From Chlorobaculum sp. (lineage in GTDB: Bacteria > Bacteroidota > Chlorobiia > Chlorobiales > Chlorobiaceae): a stretch of DNA of 55,144 bases. Under the pieces are notes generated by a model. That model worked only from the letters and a program-made list of their open reading frames with translations, made no database searches and was not told the DNA's origin. Shown in pieces: positions 44,364 to 54,295 of the stretch. The translations under genes were made by a program, and so were the position numbers. The stretch spans positions 23,705-78,848 of the forward strand of contig JAAXXD010000001.1 in assembly GCA_013334655.1 (NCBI GenBank), read 5' to 3'. Positions within the stretch are counted from its first letter, which is position 1, and each line of letters begins with the position of its first letter.

Positions 44364-46556
44364 TTAGTCAGTATATTTTTTATAAGTTTTATTTTGTGAT
44401 AAAAAATCATTACACTCATTCACTCTTTCCGTTGCATGCTTTCTATAGCTGCTTACAGGATATTTATTCAATATTAACGAATTGAACTTTATTGCTAAAT
44501 TGCAATTATCTTTCCAGTCAGGGTAATAATAACTTACATAGTTTTGATAATATGAGCCAACGGCATTTATGGCATTATCGCAAGCGTTACTGCCTGGATA
44601 ATATTTTAACAAATATTCGATAGACTTGAGAGCCCGATCCGTGAACTTTAATATATGCAAGTCAGTATATATTCCTTCCGCAATCATATCGTCGACCAAA
44701 TCGCTTTTCGGATATTTTGATATAAAATAATTTACCATACTGTTTACTGAAGACGGATCTGTAATCACAAGTATTCTTGTTTTCAGGTAAAGTAAATATT
44801 CTTGTTCCGATTTGGAGAGTAGTCTGTTTTTTAGCACAGAATTAATCTGGCTCAATGCTACTCGCCTTCTTAGCCATATATTATCTTTTTTCTCATTTTT
44901 GTTTTTTAATATCGTGCTGACAATTGTTTTAATTGGTGTGTTTATATTATTAATCTTAACATTTTCGCTAAAAATATTGTCATAATCATTCTTGATAATA
45001 TTTCTAAAATTTTTATCGCAGTTCTTAATATCTACATAAAGGTCTGTAGCTTTTTCCACTTGCCCCTTGTCAGCCAGATAATAGAGATATGAATATAAGC
45101 GGGTTATATCCGAAGCACTCTTTTTTATCTCTTTTAAAAGATCGCTTCTTGTGCAATGGTTGTAATAGCCAAAATAAACATCATCAATATACCCTTCGTC
45201 ATCCCCGCCTGAATAATCTATTTCATCAGAAACTTGATTTCTTTTCGGTATTTTTGTTAGTGATTGAACATTATCAAAACCAATAGCTCTTTTTTGTGAC
45301 AAATCACCCCTGAACTCTTTATTTATATAATCGTAATCACCATTCCCAACCGTAAAGCCATAATTCAGCCAACCGATAGAATCTTTATACCTTCCCGACA
45401 TTGCATGCAGCCAACCCAGCCAGAATGCTGCGTCATCTGCCTGATCCTCTTTACTATATTTTTGTACATACTGCATAAAGTATTTGATTCCTGTGTTCAC
45501 ATCAGAAGAAAAGTTTTTATAAGGAAAATATTTATCTTGAGAAGCAAGAGAATGGTTTGCGCTATCTTTATATCCTAACATATTCATCTTGCGTTGTATA
45601 TCTTTTACCTTTTGGAAGCCATATGCGTAAAGGCAAAGATTCTCTATCCGATTGTCATTGACTTTAAGAGCTTTATCGAAATCTCCCAATAAAAAATAAC
45701 CATAATACACAAAAGGGTCTTGTGGATACTTTTGTGTTATATATTTAACTTCTTTTTTAAATTTCAGGTTGCCATTTATCGTATTATTAATATCGCTGCA
45801 ATATACACCATTTTCAATCCACTCTAAAACCTCAAGAGGAATGCATGTCCACATATAAGATAATAGAGGATCTTTATATTTTTTTAACAGGGAAGCGACA
45901 AGCTCTACCCCCTCATTTAGCGTGTGGTCCAAGGTATAAAACCTTATACACTTAGCTAAATCGATTTTTAACTCATAATTCCATGCCGTTCTTGATTTGT
46001 TCCTGATAAGCACCGTTTCTGCCGCTTTGTCAAACTTCCGTTGCCCAAAATATGCAGCAACTACATAGCCAAGATATTTGTCATAATCAAGATTCTTTTC
46101 TCCAAAACGAGCTTCGGCTTTTTCTTTTGCCAATGTTTCGTCACCTTTCTCAAATGCATTTGTGATTTCTGCTAAAGCAGAATCTATCTTTATTGATGAA
46201 ATGATAGAATTATATTCAGTATTATCCTCGATACTCTCATTATTAGCTCTTTTTTCCCACGCATCTTCTTTTTGTATTGATTCGCCAATAGCGCGAATAA
46301 TGAGTATAAACTCTGGAATCTCTTCTTTGGATACCACCGGTAATACAACATCTTTATATATGCCAAAATAGAGCATGAGAAATGAGGGAATCGAAATAAA
46401 GATTAGCGCAAACCACTTCATATGAGATTTGCAAAACAGAAATTTCGTATCTTTGTCACATTTCTTGAATTTTATATTTCTCATAATGCATTTCATGTTC
46501 GTAATACTTTTGTAGTTTGTCATTTCGCTTATTAAAACACAAAAAATATACTTCAA
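44364..46556 (-). CDS. Large AT-rich hypothetical protein with a membrane anchor and TPR-like repeats
   Basis: The 730-codon frame has one membrane segment (WFALIFISIPSFLMLYFGIY, about residues 48-67) after a basic, Cys/Lys-rich start. About 640 residues outside follow, rich in helix pairs that resemble TPR or Sel1-type repeats (YVVAAYFGQRKFDKAAETVL, AAFWLGWLHAMSGRYKDSIGWL). I recognise no enzyme motif. Starts at M25 or M46 are also possible. Base composition is far more AT-rich than in all neighbours and codon use is biased to A/T, which suggests horizontal transfer. It lies alone between two copies of the YbhN 3' end. Confidence 0.75.
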   Translation of the reverse strand: MKYIFCVLISEMTNYKSITNMKCIMRNIKFKKCDKDTKFLFCKSHMKWFALIFISIPSFLMLYFGIYKDVVLPVVSKEEIPEFILIIRAIGESIQKEDAWEKRANNESIEDNTEYNSIISSIKIDSALAEITNAFEKGDETLAKEKAEARFGEKNLDYDKYLGYVVAAYFGQRKFDKAAETVLIRNKSRTAWNYELKIDLAKCIRFYTLDHTLNEGVELVASLLKKYKDPLLSYMWTCIPLEVLEWIENGVYCSDINNTINGNLKFKKEVKYITQKYPQDPFVYYGYFLLGDFDKALKVNDNRIENLCLYAYGFQKVKDIQRKMNMLGYKDSANHSLASQDKYFPYKNFSSDVNTGIKYFMQYVQKYSKEDQADDAAFWLGWLHAMSGRYKDSIGWLNYGFTVGNGDYDYINKEFRGDLSQKRAIGFDNVQSLTKIPKRNQVSDEIDYSGGDDEGYIDDVYFGYYNHCTRSDLLKEIKKSASDITRLYSYLYYLADKGQVEKATDLYVDIKNCDKNFRNIIKNDYDNIFSENVKINNINTPIKTIVSTILKNKNEKKDNIWLRRRVALSQINSVLKNRLLSKSEQEYLLYLKTRILVITDPSSVNSMVNYFISKYPKSDLVDDMIAEGIYTDLHILKFTDRALKSIEYLLKYYPGSNACDNAINAVGSYYQNYVSYYYPDWKDNCNLAIKFNSLILNKYPVSSYRKHATERVNECNDFLSQNKTYKKYTD

Positions 46557-47091
46557 TATTGGCCGCTCATTATCTCTTGGTGGTTCTTATATGATATATA
46601 ATAATCTTTTTGAGGACTATATAAGTAAATAAATAATCTATACACTAACCAAAAAAATCGGTTTAGCGCATCCTTTTTTCTGATAAAATCTAAGGCGCGT
46701 GGATAGTTTTCTTATGTTGTCATTAAGCATCTCTCTCCCGAATTAAAGTATCAAGAGTCATTAGAGATATTGGTTCTTCGCAGATTATCGTGGGTAAGTG
46801 GTGAATAAGGGGCAATTGACTGAGCTACACCCATAGGCAAAGCCCTTTGTAAAAGCTTATCACCAAATGGCTGAAGTGCCTTAAATAATTATTTTATAGT
46901 TATTTATTGGTATCTGAGGCCTAAATCCAGACTTGATCCTCAGAAATGGTTTTGTGGCTATCCATAATGCCACCCACGAAATTCTGCGAAGAACCGAGAT
47001 ATTTACTTCATGACTAAAAGGTAATACTTTTTTTAAGAAGAATAAACGAAGTGACAATAAAAGGGCTGGGGCGATCCTGTGCTGGAGCAGC
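46557..47091. other. AT-rich intergenic region with a MITE
   Basis: No gene is supported. It contains the 224-bp inverted-repeat element at 46772-46995. Confidence 0.6.
46772..46995. mobile_element. MITE with ISL3-type ends and 8-bp target duplication
   Basis: The ends are inverted repeats of about 24 bp: GGTTCTTCGCAGATTATCG at 46772 and, from the other strand, GGTTCTTCGCAGAATTTCG at 46995. GAGATATT flanks both sides exactly (46764-46771 and 46996-47003). End sequence and 8-bp duplication fit the ISL3 family. With 224 bp and no gene it must be moved by a transposase elsewhere. Confidence 0.9.
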
Positions 47092-47487
47092 GTGAGTTTG
47101 AGGGATGCGAAGCAGGTTCGCCTCGAAGCTCATATCGCCGAGGTGTCGAAATCGTACATCGAAAGCCTGGGTCTTGGCTGGATACAGAAAAAGGGCAATA
47201 TCCAGGACAATCTCATGACCGGCTTTGTCAACAACCTCACGCTCGACCTGTTGCTTCAGGCGAACCATCCGCCAGCAAACGAACTTGGGGTGGAGGCCGA
47301 ACGCAAAACCAGTCTGATTCCGCTTGGCCTCGGCTCATTCGAGCTGACCTGCGCCGGAGTGCTGGTCAGCCTCGGCGCGAGGCTTGAAACCGCGCTCACG
47401 GCAACGCTGCTTTTGCGGGGCTTCACCGTCTGGCTCCCGATGATTCCTGGGCTGCTGCTGACCCGGCGAGCGTTGCGGGCGGGTTGA
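47092..47487 (+). pseudogene. Chimeric remnant: secretin-like fragment joined to a second copy of the YbhN 3' end
   Basis: The first 70 codons resemble a piece of a type II/IV secretin (KQVRLEAHIAEVSKSYIESL, then NNLTLDLLLQA). From 47311 the frame continues as SLIPLGLGSFELTCAGVL through TRRALRAG, a diverged copy of the last 56 codons of the YbhN-like gene at 44097-44264. It is very unlikely to be a working protein. It marks the right edge of the AT-rich insertion. Confidence 0.75.
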
Positions 47488-47533
47488 AAAGTGGACGGCG
47501 CAGACGAAATGGACGTTGAGGACAGGAGGATAA

Positions 47534-47568
47534 CAAAATGGGGCGGATTGCGAGCCGCCCCAAAATTA
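47534..47568 (-). terminator. Rho-independent terminator of proS (possibly bidirectional)
   Basis: GGGGCGG (47540-47546) and CCGCCCC (47555-47561) form a stem. On the minus strand it is followed by ATTTTGTT and on the plus strand by AAAATT, so it mainly serves proS. Confidence 0.8.
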
Positions 47569-47585
47569 TCAACTATCAACTGACT

Positions 47586-49031
47586 TCAGTATGCCTTCGC
47601 GAACACCACTTTCTGCGTTGCCGGGTTGCCGCTGCGGATGCAGGTTCCTGGCTCGTCCATGTTGTACTGCTGGCGGTAATCGTCGTCTGTGGGGAGTACG
47701 CGGATCGTGGCTTTGGTCTCCTCCTTGATCAACGCTTCGGTTTCGGCGGTGCCGTCCCAGTGGGCGATGACGAAGCCTTTTTCCACGCCTGCCTTGAACT
47801 CCTCCCACGTTTTCGCCTCGATCGTGCTCTCCTGCCTGAACTGCAAGGCACGGTCGTAGAGGTTCTGCTGGATGTTGTTCAGAATCTCCTCGATGTTGGC
47901 TGTCAGCGTGTCGTCGAGCAGCAGCTCGGTCTTTTCGAGCGTATCGCGGCGGGCGGCGACGCATTTGCCCTGCTCGATGTCGCGCGGGCCGAGTTCGATC
48001 CTCACCGGAATGCCCTGCAATTCGTACTCCGCGAACTTCCAGCCGGGCGAGTTGTTCTCGCTGTCATCGACGAAGGTCGGAATGCCGTGATGGTTCAGCG
48101 CCCTGGCGATGAACCGGGCGTGGGCGCGAACCTCCTCCTTGTTGCCCTTGAGAATCGGGATGATCACCACCTGGCGCGTGGCGAGTTTTGGCGGCAAGAC
48201 GAGCCCCTTGTCGTCGGAGTGCGCCATGATGAGCGCGCCGATCAGCCGCGTCGAAACGCCCCAGCTCGTGGCCCACACATATTCGAGTACGCCGTCTTTA
48301 CTCTGGAACTGGCAGTCGAACGCTTTGGCGAAGTTCTGGCCGAGGTTGTGCGAGGTGCCCGCCTGCAACGCCTTGCCGTCCTGCATCATCGCCTCGATGC
48401 AGTAGGTGGCGTCCGCGCCCGCGAACTTTTCGCTGTCGGTTTTCTTACCCACGATCACCGGCAGCGCCATGTACTCTTCGGCGAAGGTGCGATAGACGTT
48501 GATCATGCGGATCACCTCCTCCTGCGCCTCCTCCGGCGTGGCGTGGGCCGTGTGCCCCTCCTGCCAGAGGAACTCGGTCGTCCGCAGGAACAGGCGGGTG
48601 CGCATTTCCCAGCGGACGACGTTGGCCCACTGGTTGATGAGGATCGGCAGGTCGCGGTAGGACTGGATCCATTTTTTGTACGACGACCAGATGATGGTTT
48701 CGGAGGTCGGGCGGACGTAGAGCTTTTCGGTCAGCTCCTCGCCGCCGCCATGCGTCACCACGGCGCACTCCGGCGCGAACCCTTCGATGTGCTCGGCCTC
48801 CTTGGCGATGAAGCTTTCGGGGATGAAGAGCGGGAAGTAGGCGTTGACGTGCCCGGTCGCCTTGAACATGCCGTCGAGCGCCGCCTGCATCTTCTCCCAG
48901 ATGGCGTAGCCGTTGGGGCGGATGACCATGCAGCCGCGCACGTCCGAATAGTCAGCCAGTTTCGCCGACCGGACAAGGTCGATATACCATTGAGAATAGT
49001 CTTGCTGCCTCGAAGTGATTTTGTCAGCCAC
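47586..49031 (-). CDS. proS: Prolyl-tRNA synthetase (short, archaeal/eukaryote-like type)
   Basis: Charges tRNA-Pro. The 481-residue protein has class II motif 1 with [13 protein letters not shown], motif 2 [24 protein letters not shown] and motif 3 GLVLPPKLA nearby ([16 protein letters not shown]). The anticodon-binding domain and a C-terminal zinc-type extension lacking most cysteines end in KVVFAKAY. It lacks the editing insertion of the long bacterial ProS, as expected of the short form. A single gene with its own terminator. Confidence 0.95.
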   Translation of the reverse strand: MADKITSRQQDYSQWYIDLVRSAKLADYSDVRGCMVIRPNGYAIWEKMQAALDGMFKATGHVNAYFPLFIPESFIAKEAEHIEGFAPECAVVTHGGGEELTEKLYVRPTSETIIWSSYKKWIQSYRDLPILINQWANVVRWEMRTRLFLRTTEFLWQEGHTAHATPEEAQEEVIRMINVYRTFAEEYMALPVIVGKKTDSEKFAGADATYCIEAMMQDGKALQAGTSHNLGQNFAKAFDCQFQSKDGVLEYVWATSWGVSTRLIGALIMAHSDDKGLVLPPKLATRQVVIIPILKGNKEEVRAHARFIARALNHHGIPTFVDDSENNSPGWKFAEYELQGIPVRIELGPRDIEQGKCVAARRDTLEKTELLLDDTLTANIEEILNNIQQNLYDRALQFRQESTIEAKTWEEFKAGVEKGFVIAHWDGTAETEALIKEETKATIRVLPTDDDYRQQYNMDEPGTCIRSGNPATQKVVFAKAY

Positions 49032-49161
49032 GGTAATGCTTGCGGTTTGAATTATGAGGAAATGCGGCGGCTGGATACCTCCGCGCCAATGCGTTTTGGT
49101 AAAAGTAATGAAATGAACGCAGATAACATCGTTCAGCCATATCCGGCGAGCTGTTTAGGCC

Positions 49162-49902
49162 TCACTGCTCGAACGTCTTCATCTTGTTCATGAGCTGGCG
49201 CAAGTGCTCCTTCTGCTTGCTGTCGATATTGGTCTGGCCAGCCTCGACCTTCTGGTAGCCTGCCGGAACCCTGAAGCTTGACTCGGCAACCGGCTTCGGC
49301 ATAACTTTTCGCAGCTCCATGAGATAGAGTCCATTACCGTTCTTCTGGACGATTTTGACCGGGAAGCCATCGACGCCGTTCTGCTTGAGCACTTTCGAGA
49401 GCGAGGTGTTCGACAGGCGCGGGTTCTGCGATTGCAGCAGCCTGAAGGTCGAGAAGTCGGTAAGCCCTTTGGTCATCCAGAGATCGAGCGCGTCGGTAGT
49501 GCTCGTGAGCCGGACGTGCTCGCACTGGTAGCCTTTGACGGCGTCGGAACCGATGCGCGTGAAGCGGTAATTGCTGTCGAAATCGAGCAGCGTGGCGCTC
49601 TCGGCGGCGCTCCTCAGATTTACGACGCTCCAGCTTTTCGACTTGTGATTGACGATGGTCGCCTCGTCAGGCCTCGCGCTTCGGGTGATGACGGTCGTTT
49701 TGAGCGGCTCGGGAATCCGGTCGAGCAGCATCGTCATATCCATTCTCTGATCGCGCGAGCCGAACAGATAGGTGATGTCAGCCTTGCCGTTCGGCATGGC
49801 GAGCTTCATCTCCATCGCCCCCGTGAACGCGGCGCGAGCGCTCGACGGCATGGCGAGCATCAGGAGGAAGAGGGCGGCGAGAAGGCCGGGTAGTCGTTTC
49901 AT
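49162..49902 (-). CDS. DUF4412-type exported protein
   Basis: The 246-residue product has a signal peptide (MKRLPGLLAALFLLMLAMPSSARA). The mature part begins AFTGAMEMKL and contains DQRMDMTMLLDR, GYQCEHVRLT and LWMTKGL, as in DUF4412 periplasmic proteins of a LolA-like beta fold. ATG 49902 starts at the signal peptide; a longer frame to 49932 adds ten residues before it. The function is unknown. Confidence 0.82.
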   Translation of the reverse strand: MKRLPGLLAALFLLMLAMPSSARAAFTGAMEMKLAMPNGKADITYLFGSRDQRMDMTMLLDRIPEPLKTTVITRSARPDEATIVNHKSKSWSVVNLRSAAESATLLDFDSNYRFTRIGSDAVKGYQCEHVRLTSTTDALDLWMTKGLTDFSTFRLLQSQNPRLSNTSLSKVLKQNGVDGFPVKIVQKNGNGLYLMELRKVMPKPVAESSFRVPAGYQKVEAGQTNIDSKQKEHLRQLMNKMKTFEQ

Positions 49903-50276
49903 CGTGTGGAATCGGTTGCTGGTGTTTGGCAAAATATCGCAAAAAAAACGGAAGATGTGCGTTTTTCCTGAATGTGACGCTGATGAGATGGGGTTCTTGC
50001 TGAGTACAAGGGCGGCAGCCGACGGAAAAGGGGGATTCCGCTATGTCGTGCCACACTGATTCGGATGAAAAAGCATCTCTTCAGCGGAGATAGTGCTTGC
50101 GATAGATTGTGGGGGCGGCGACCAATTGCCAATATTCTGCCATCTTGCAGAATCCAATCGAACAACTCCTTTTGTTTTTCGGTAACTTGTTTATTCCCAG
50201 ATTGTTACGATTGACACGCTTTATGTGTGACTGATTCTGTTTCCGTTTGCAATAACGAATTTTTCAGGAGCTGATC
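49903..50276. other. Divergent intergenic region
   Basis: It carries a perfect hairpin ATTCTGC-catctt-GCAGAAT (about 50134-50153) and the upstream region shared with the second copy of the 75-residue gene. No coding gene. Confidence 0.6.
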
Positions 50277-50645
50277 ATGTCACAAAACAGAGTTGTCGTC
50301 TGGTGGGACGCTGAGGCGGAGGTTGAACAGTGGAAAGTCGAGGTTCAGCAACAAAACAGCGAGGGATTGTACGTGGCCGCACGGGAAAGCGCCGATGCGG
50401 GCTGTCAGGTAAAGGTCGAGAAATTCGGTCCCCTCGACGAAGACCTCCTGATCCAGTCGATCAAATCCCACTTCCCGGAGGCGCGGATAAGCTTGAGGTG
50501 CAGATTAGAGAACTTATACTATCGTCCCCCGTACCCGTCGAACACCACGCGCAGGCTGTCGTTCTGCAACCTTGCCTTGAGCCAGCGCTCGATTTTGAGG
50601 CGATCAGCCCGATTCAGAGAGCTTGCCGATGACAGCAGCACGTAG
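50277..50645 (+). CDS. Paralogue A of a small 75-residue protein, with lost stop and run-on tail
   Basis: The first 75 codons (MSQNRVVVWWDAEAE to PEARISLR) match the gene at 54596-54823 closely. The frame should end after SLR-Phe, but the stop is altered (TTGAGGTGCAG instead of TTGAGGTTTTGA), so the frame runs a further 47 codons into the 3' end of the opposite-strand DUF389 gene (50519-50645). AGGAG lies seven bases before ATG. The protein is small, acidic and soluble, with no known family. Confidence 0.7.
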   Translation: MSQNRVVVWWDAEAEVEQWKVEVQQQNSEGLYVAARESADAGCQVKVEKFGPLDEDLLIQSIKSHFPEARISLRCRLENLYYRPPYPSNTTRRLSFCNLALSQRSILRRSARFRELADDSST

Positions 50646-51859
50646 CTCCGTTGCAGCGGCTTGGTTCCCGTGCTGTCCGAAAAGAGCCAGGGTTCGGCGT
50701 AGAGGCAACTTTTGATCTGCGGGAAGAGCGGCTTGAGTTCGTTGAGCAGTTTCAGTCCCGTGTACTGCACCTGGCGAAGGCTGTCCTGCTGGCGGATATT
50801 CGCATGCAAGGCCGCATCGAGACGGGCGATTTCGAGCTTCAGGCGATCCGTCTCCTCCATCGTGCCCAGCTTGTCGAGAAACTCCTGGCCGTTGGTGATC
50901 ACCAGCCCCTGTTCGAACTTCAGCGTCGCGTGTTCGAGACCGAACGCCTCGGCTCGCCGGTTCAGCTCTATCTTGTCGTTACCCGTGAGCGGATGGCCGC
51001 CATAGACCAACGAAATCGTGCGGGCGTCCCCGTCAATCTCGTATCGCAGCAGAAAGTCCCCCTTGAACATGCCGACAGTTCGCACGAACCTTGTGGCCGT
51101 GTCGATGAAATGCTCTTTCTTGACGAGCACGTAACCGAAATAGATACTCGGTATCAGCGTGACGAGGATGACCGCCGTGATCATATGGTTGATGCGGTTG
51201 CGCTTCTCCTCGTCGAGCGAGGAGCGCAGGGGAATGCGCATCACCCGCGCAAAGCCGACGTTAGCCAGTCCGATAAAGACGCTGTTGATCGTAAAAAGAT
51301 AGAGCGCTCCGAAAAAGAAGGCAAACTGAGTGGTCGCAAGTCCGTAACCCGCCGTACAGAGCGGCGGCATGAGCGCCGTGGCGATCGCCACGCCCGGCAC
51401 CACATTACCCTTGAGCTTCGTGGTCAGGGAGATCGAGCCAGCCAGGCCGCCGAACAGCGCGATCAGCACGTCGTAGATGGTCGGACTCGTGCGGGCCAGC
51501 AGCTCGGAGTGAGCGCTGGAGAGCGGACTGATGGCGAAATAGAGCGTCGAGGCAAGCAGACTCGAAACTACCGCGAAGGTGAAGTTCCAGAAGGATTTAC
51601 GGAGAAGCGGAAAATCGTAGGTCGCGATACTGTAGCCCATGCCGTTGATCGGCCCCATGAGCGGCGAGATCAGCATCGCGCCGATGATGACCGCCGTGGA
51701 GTTCATGTTGAGGCCGACCGACGCGAGGATGATCCCTGAAATCAGCACCCAGATGCGCGCACCGCTGAAGACGACATCAGCTTCGACCGCGTTGTGGATC
51801 GTGTCAAACGCTTCAGCATCGTGGCGAAGCGAGAGATTCTGCAACAGTGATTTGATCAT
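50519..51859 (-). CDS. DUF389 membrane protein
   Basis: A 446-residue protein. The N-terminal half has about six membrane helices with the family sequences STAVIIGAMLISPLMGPINGMGY, GLAGSISLTTKLKGNVVPGVAIATALMPPLCTAGYG and INSVFIGLANVGF. The C-terminal half is soluble (about 260-446). Transport or signalling has been proposed for the family; the role here is unknown. The end overlaps the tail of the small protein gene on the other strand. Confidence 0.9.
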   Translation of the reverse strand: MIKSLLQNLSLRHDAEAFDTIHNAVEADVVFSGARIWVLISGIILASVGLNMNSTAVIIGAMLISPLMGPINGMGYSIATYDFPLLRKSFWNFTFAVVSSLLASTLYFAISPLSSAHSELLARTSPTIYDVLIALFGGLAGSISLTTKLKGNVVPGVAIATALMPPLCTAGYGLATTQFAFFFGALYLFTINSVFIGLANVGFARVMRIPLRSSLDEEKRNRINHMITAVILVTLIPSIYFGYVLVKKEHFIDTATRFVRTVGMFKGDFLLRYEIDGDARTISLVYGGHPLTGNDKIELNRRAEAFGLEHATLKFEQGLVITNGQEFLDKLGTMEETDRLKLEIARLDAALHANIRQQDSLRQVQYTGLKLLNELKPLFPQIKSCLYAEPWLFSDSTGTKPLQRSYVLLSSASSLNRADRLKIERWLKARLQNDSLRVVFDGYGGR

Positions 51860-51955
51860 GATGCTGGGATTGACAGATCAAAACCGCGGGTCATGCAGCA
51901 CCCTCCCGCACCGCCAAAAAGCGCGCGATGCGAAGGAGCGCGTCCGCGAAACCAC

Positions 51956-52342
51956 CTACAGCTCGAACGGATCGTTGATGATCTCGAACGAAAGCTCCTT
52001 TCGATGGTCGTGAAACCCGATTTTTATGTAGTGACGGTTTTCGGCGTTGAAAATATCCGCCCCCTTTTCAGCAGCATGGAGAATGATATGGCCCTTGTGA
52101 TTGCCAAGCTCTTTAGCCAGATCGCCACGCTTCCTGAACACGAGATTGGTGTATGACTCACCCTCCCTGACGCCGATCACCTCGGCATCGCCGAGATCGA
52201 CAATCTCGTCAGGCACCGAAAGCAGCGACATCTCCTTGCCGATCCAGATGCTGATAATTTCGCAATGAAACGGCAGGAACACGGAGTTGTGAACGGCAAA
52301 TCCTTTCTCCCCCTTGCTGACAGCGGCAGTAAAGTTTTTCAT
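51956..52342 (-). CDS. Hypothetical protein
   Basis: A 128-residue soluble protein, beta-rich, without signal peptide. It has hydrophobic strands (HNSVFLPFHCEIISIWIG) and an acidic middle (VDLGDAEVIGVREGESYTN), and ends IINDPFEL. I do not recognise a family. It lies between the NhaD-like gene (27 bp upstream) and the DUF389 gene (about 100 bp downstream) on the same strand, so it is probably cotranscribed. Confidence 0.7.
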   Translation of the reverse strand: MKNFTAAVSKGEKGFAVHNSVFLPFHCEIISIWIGKEMSLLSVPDEIVDLGDAEVIGVREGESYTNLVFRKRGDLAKELGNHKGHIILHAAEKGADIFNAENRHYIKIGFHDHRKELSFEIINDPFEL

Positions 52343-52368
52343 GGTCTGTTCAATTGATGTTCGTCAAC

Positions 52369-53862
52369 TCACCGATAAAAAAACAGCCGCCACAACACGA
52401 TAAAGAAGGGCAGCAAAATCGGCGCTGAATACTTATAGATATACTCAAAAAAGTTGGGAACTTCGACTTCCGTCTGCGCGGCGATATTCCTGATCATAAA
52501 ATTGGGAGCGTTGCCGAGATAGGTCATCGCGCCAAAAAAGACCGACGCAACGGAGATGGCCATCAGATAGGTATCCGAAGAGAGATCGCCGCTGACAGGT
52601 GAACCGGTTCCGGCGGCAAACCGGCTGACATCGCTCGCCAAACCAATATCGAGGCCGAACTTGCCGAGCGCGCCGGCAAGAAAGTTCAGGTAGGTCGGCG
52701 CGTTGTCGAGCACTCCCGACAAGAGGCCGGTCATCCAGTAAATCCTTGAAATCGACAGTTCAGCGGCATGGGTGGCCGCGTAGCGTTCAATCAGTTCGAG
52801 CGCGGGCATCATGGTGATGAAAATACCGATGAACAGAAAGGCGACCTCCCGGATTGGTTCGAAGTTGAACTCATTGCCTTCGAGCGCCTTTCTGTTGGAG
52901 GTTTTATAGGCGACGACCGACACCGCGCCGAGAATCAGTTCACGAATGCCGAACGGCACGCCCCAGAGCTGCTGAATGCTCGGGAATCCGGCGATGACGG
53001 CGGGATCGAGAAACACGGCGAGAATAACCAGCGCAAGATACACAACGCTTCGCTTGCCGGACACAGCGATGCTTCCTGACGAAAAGCTGGTCTGCATAGC
53101 CACCTGGCTATTGCGAGAATCGAGGAAAAAAAAGAGCGCCAAGAGACCGGATAGCGTAATTAACCACGGAAGCAGCACCTTGGGAAACACCCAGAAAAAG
53201 GGAACCCCTTTGAGAAAACCAAGAAACAGGGGCGGGTCGCCGATAGGGGTGAGTCCTCCGCCGATATTGCTGACGATGAAGATGAAAAAGACGATGTGAA
53301 ACGGTTTGAGCCGCCCTTTGTTGATACGCAGGTAGGGGCGGATGAGCAGCATGGAAGCGCCAGTCGTGCCGATGAAATTGGCTATGACCGCCCCGGTCAG
53401 AAGAATAAGCAGATTGGTGATCGGCTTTCCCGGTCGATCGATAGTGATCAGAATCCCGCCGGAGACGATGAACAGCGAACTGACAAGCGCGATGAAGGAA
53501 AGATACTCCTGCAAGGCGTGATGAAGCACATGAAACCCGTGAGGAGCGAGCGCATACCAGACGGCGACGGCGAGGCCAAGCGCAACCGAGACCTTCGGAT
53601 AGTGGCGTTCCCAGAAACGATGGTAAAAGAGCGGGCCTGAGGCGATCATCAGCAGGAGCGTGATGAAGGGCAAAAGCATCCAGAGCGGCGGCAACGCTCC
53701 CTGTGAATCGTGAGGCGGGGCTGCGGCTTGTACGGCCTCGGCCAGGCAAACGTCAGGAGCGAAAAGCGACAACCCTGTCGTGACGCAAGCCAATAGCCGG
53801 AGAAAACCGGAAGGTCGGTAAGCAGATGCCATAAGCGTGAGGGTTTTCAACCAGAACGACAT
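52369..53862 (-). CDS. NhaD-like sodium/proton antiporter (CitMHS superfamily)
   Basis: An ion-transporter family membrane protein of about 497 residues with ten or more helices. Conserved stretches are TGAVIANFIGTTGASMLLIRP, NIGGGLTPIGDPPLFLGFL and LLSGVLDNAPTYLNFLAG, the re-entrant loop sequences of NhaD/arsenite-type permeases. It has a long N-terminal signal-like lead. The start is uncertain: ATG 53862 or ATG 53832 are both plausible, and AGGAGG lies about 30 bases before the first. A TTG at 53961 is less likely. It probably exports sodium in exchange for protons. Confidence 0.88.
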   Translation of the reverse strand: MSFWLKTLTLMASAYRPSGFLRLLACVTTGLSLFAPDVCLAEAVQAAAPPHDSQGALPPLWMLLPFITLLLMIASGPLFYHRFWERHYPKVSVALGLAVAVWYALAPHGFHVLHHALQEYLSFIALVSSLFIVSGGILITIDRPGKPITNLLILLTGAVIANFIGTTGASMLLIRPYLRINKGRLKPFHIVFFIFIVSNIGGGLTPIGDPPLFLGFLKGVPFFWVFPKVLLPWLITLSGLLALFFFLDSRNSQVAMQTSFSSGSIAVSGKRSVVYLALVILAVFLDPAVIAGFPSIQQLWGVPFGIRELILGAVSVVAYKTSNRKALEGNEFNFEPIREVAFLFIGIFITMMPALELIERYAATHAAELSISRIYWMTGLLSGVLDNAPTYLNFLAGALGKFGLDIGLASDVSRFAAGTGSPVSGDLSSDTYLMAISVASVFFGAMTYLGNAPNFMIRNIAAQTEVEVPNFFEYIYKYSAPILLPFFIVLWRLFFYR

Positions 53863-54295
53863 ACTGCCGCGTCTGAGTTGCTCAACGGTACTCCTCCTGA
53901 AATGTAGAAAAATCTGCCAGCACATGGCAACAATCCAGCGGCGAAGATCAACCGGAATCAACAGACTATTGAGAAGTTATGCCCGGTCCACGGAAATCAC
54001 TGTTGCCCGGCAATCACCTGAATAAACCGCTGTGGCTCAGTTTCAACCCTGTTGGCGAGAATGGCTTTCTGTGAACGCTCGATCATCCTGCTCCTTCCTT
54101 TTTCAGTTGAGGAATTTTTCTCAATACCCTGAGATAGAATCAAACTCATCAACAGAAACAGACAGTAAACCATTGTTCAATATACAGATAAAGTCTGAAA
54201 GATGTCTCTTATTCAGAGGATCAAAGCGTCAATGCTCGCCATCTCGCGGTATATCGGTACAGGTCAACTTTCCATGAATCTTCCATTCAGCTCCG

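Noticed and set aside
50520-50645. Run-on tail of the first small protein as real coding sequence
   Set aside because: The second copy ends at residue 75, and the tail is the antisense of the DUF389 gene's conserved end.
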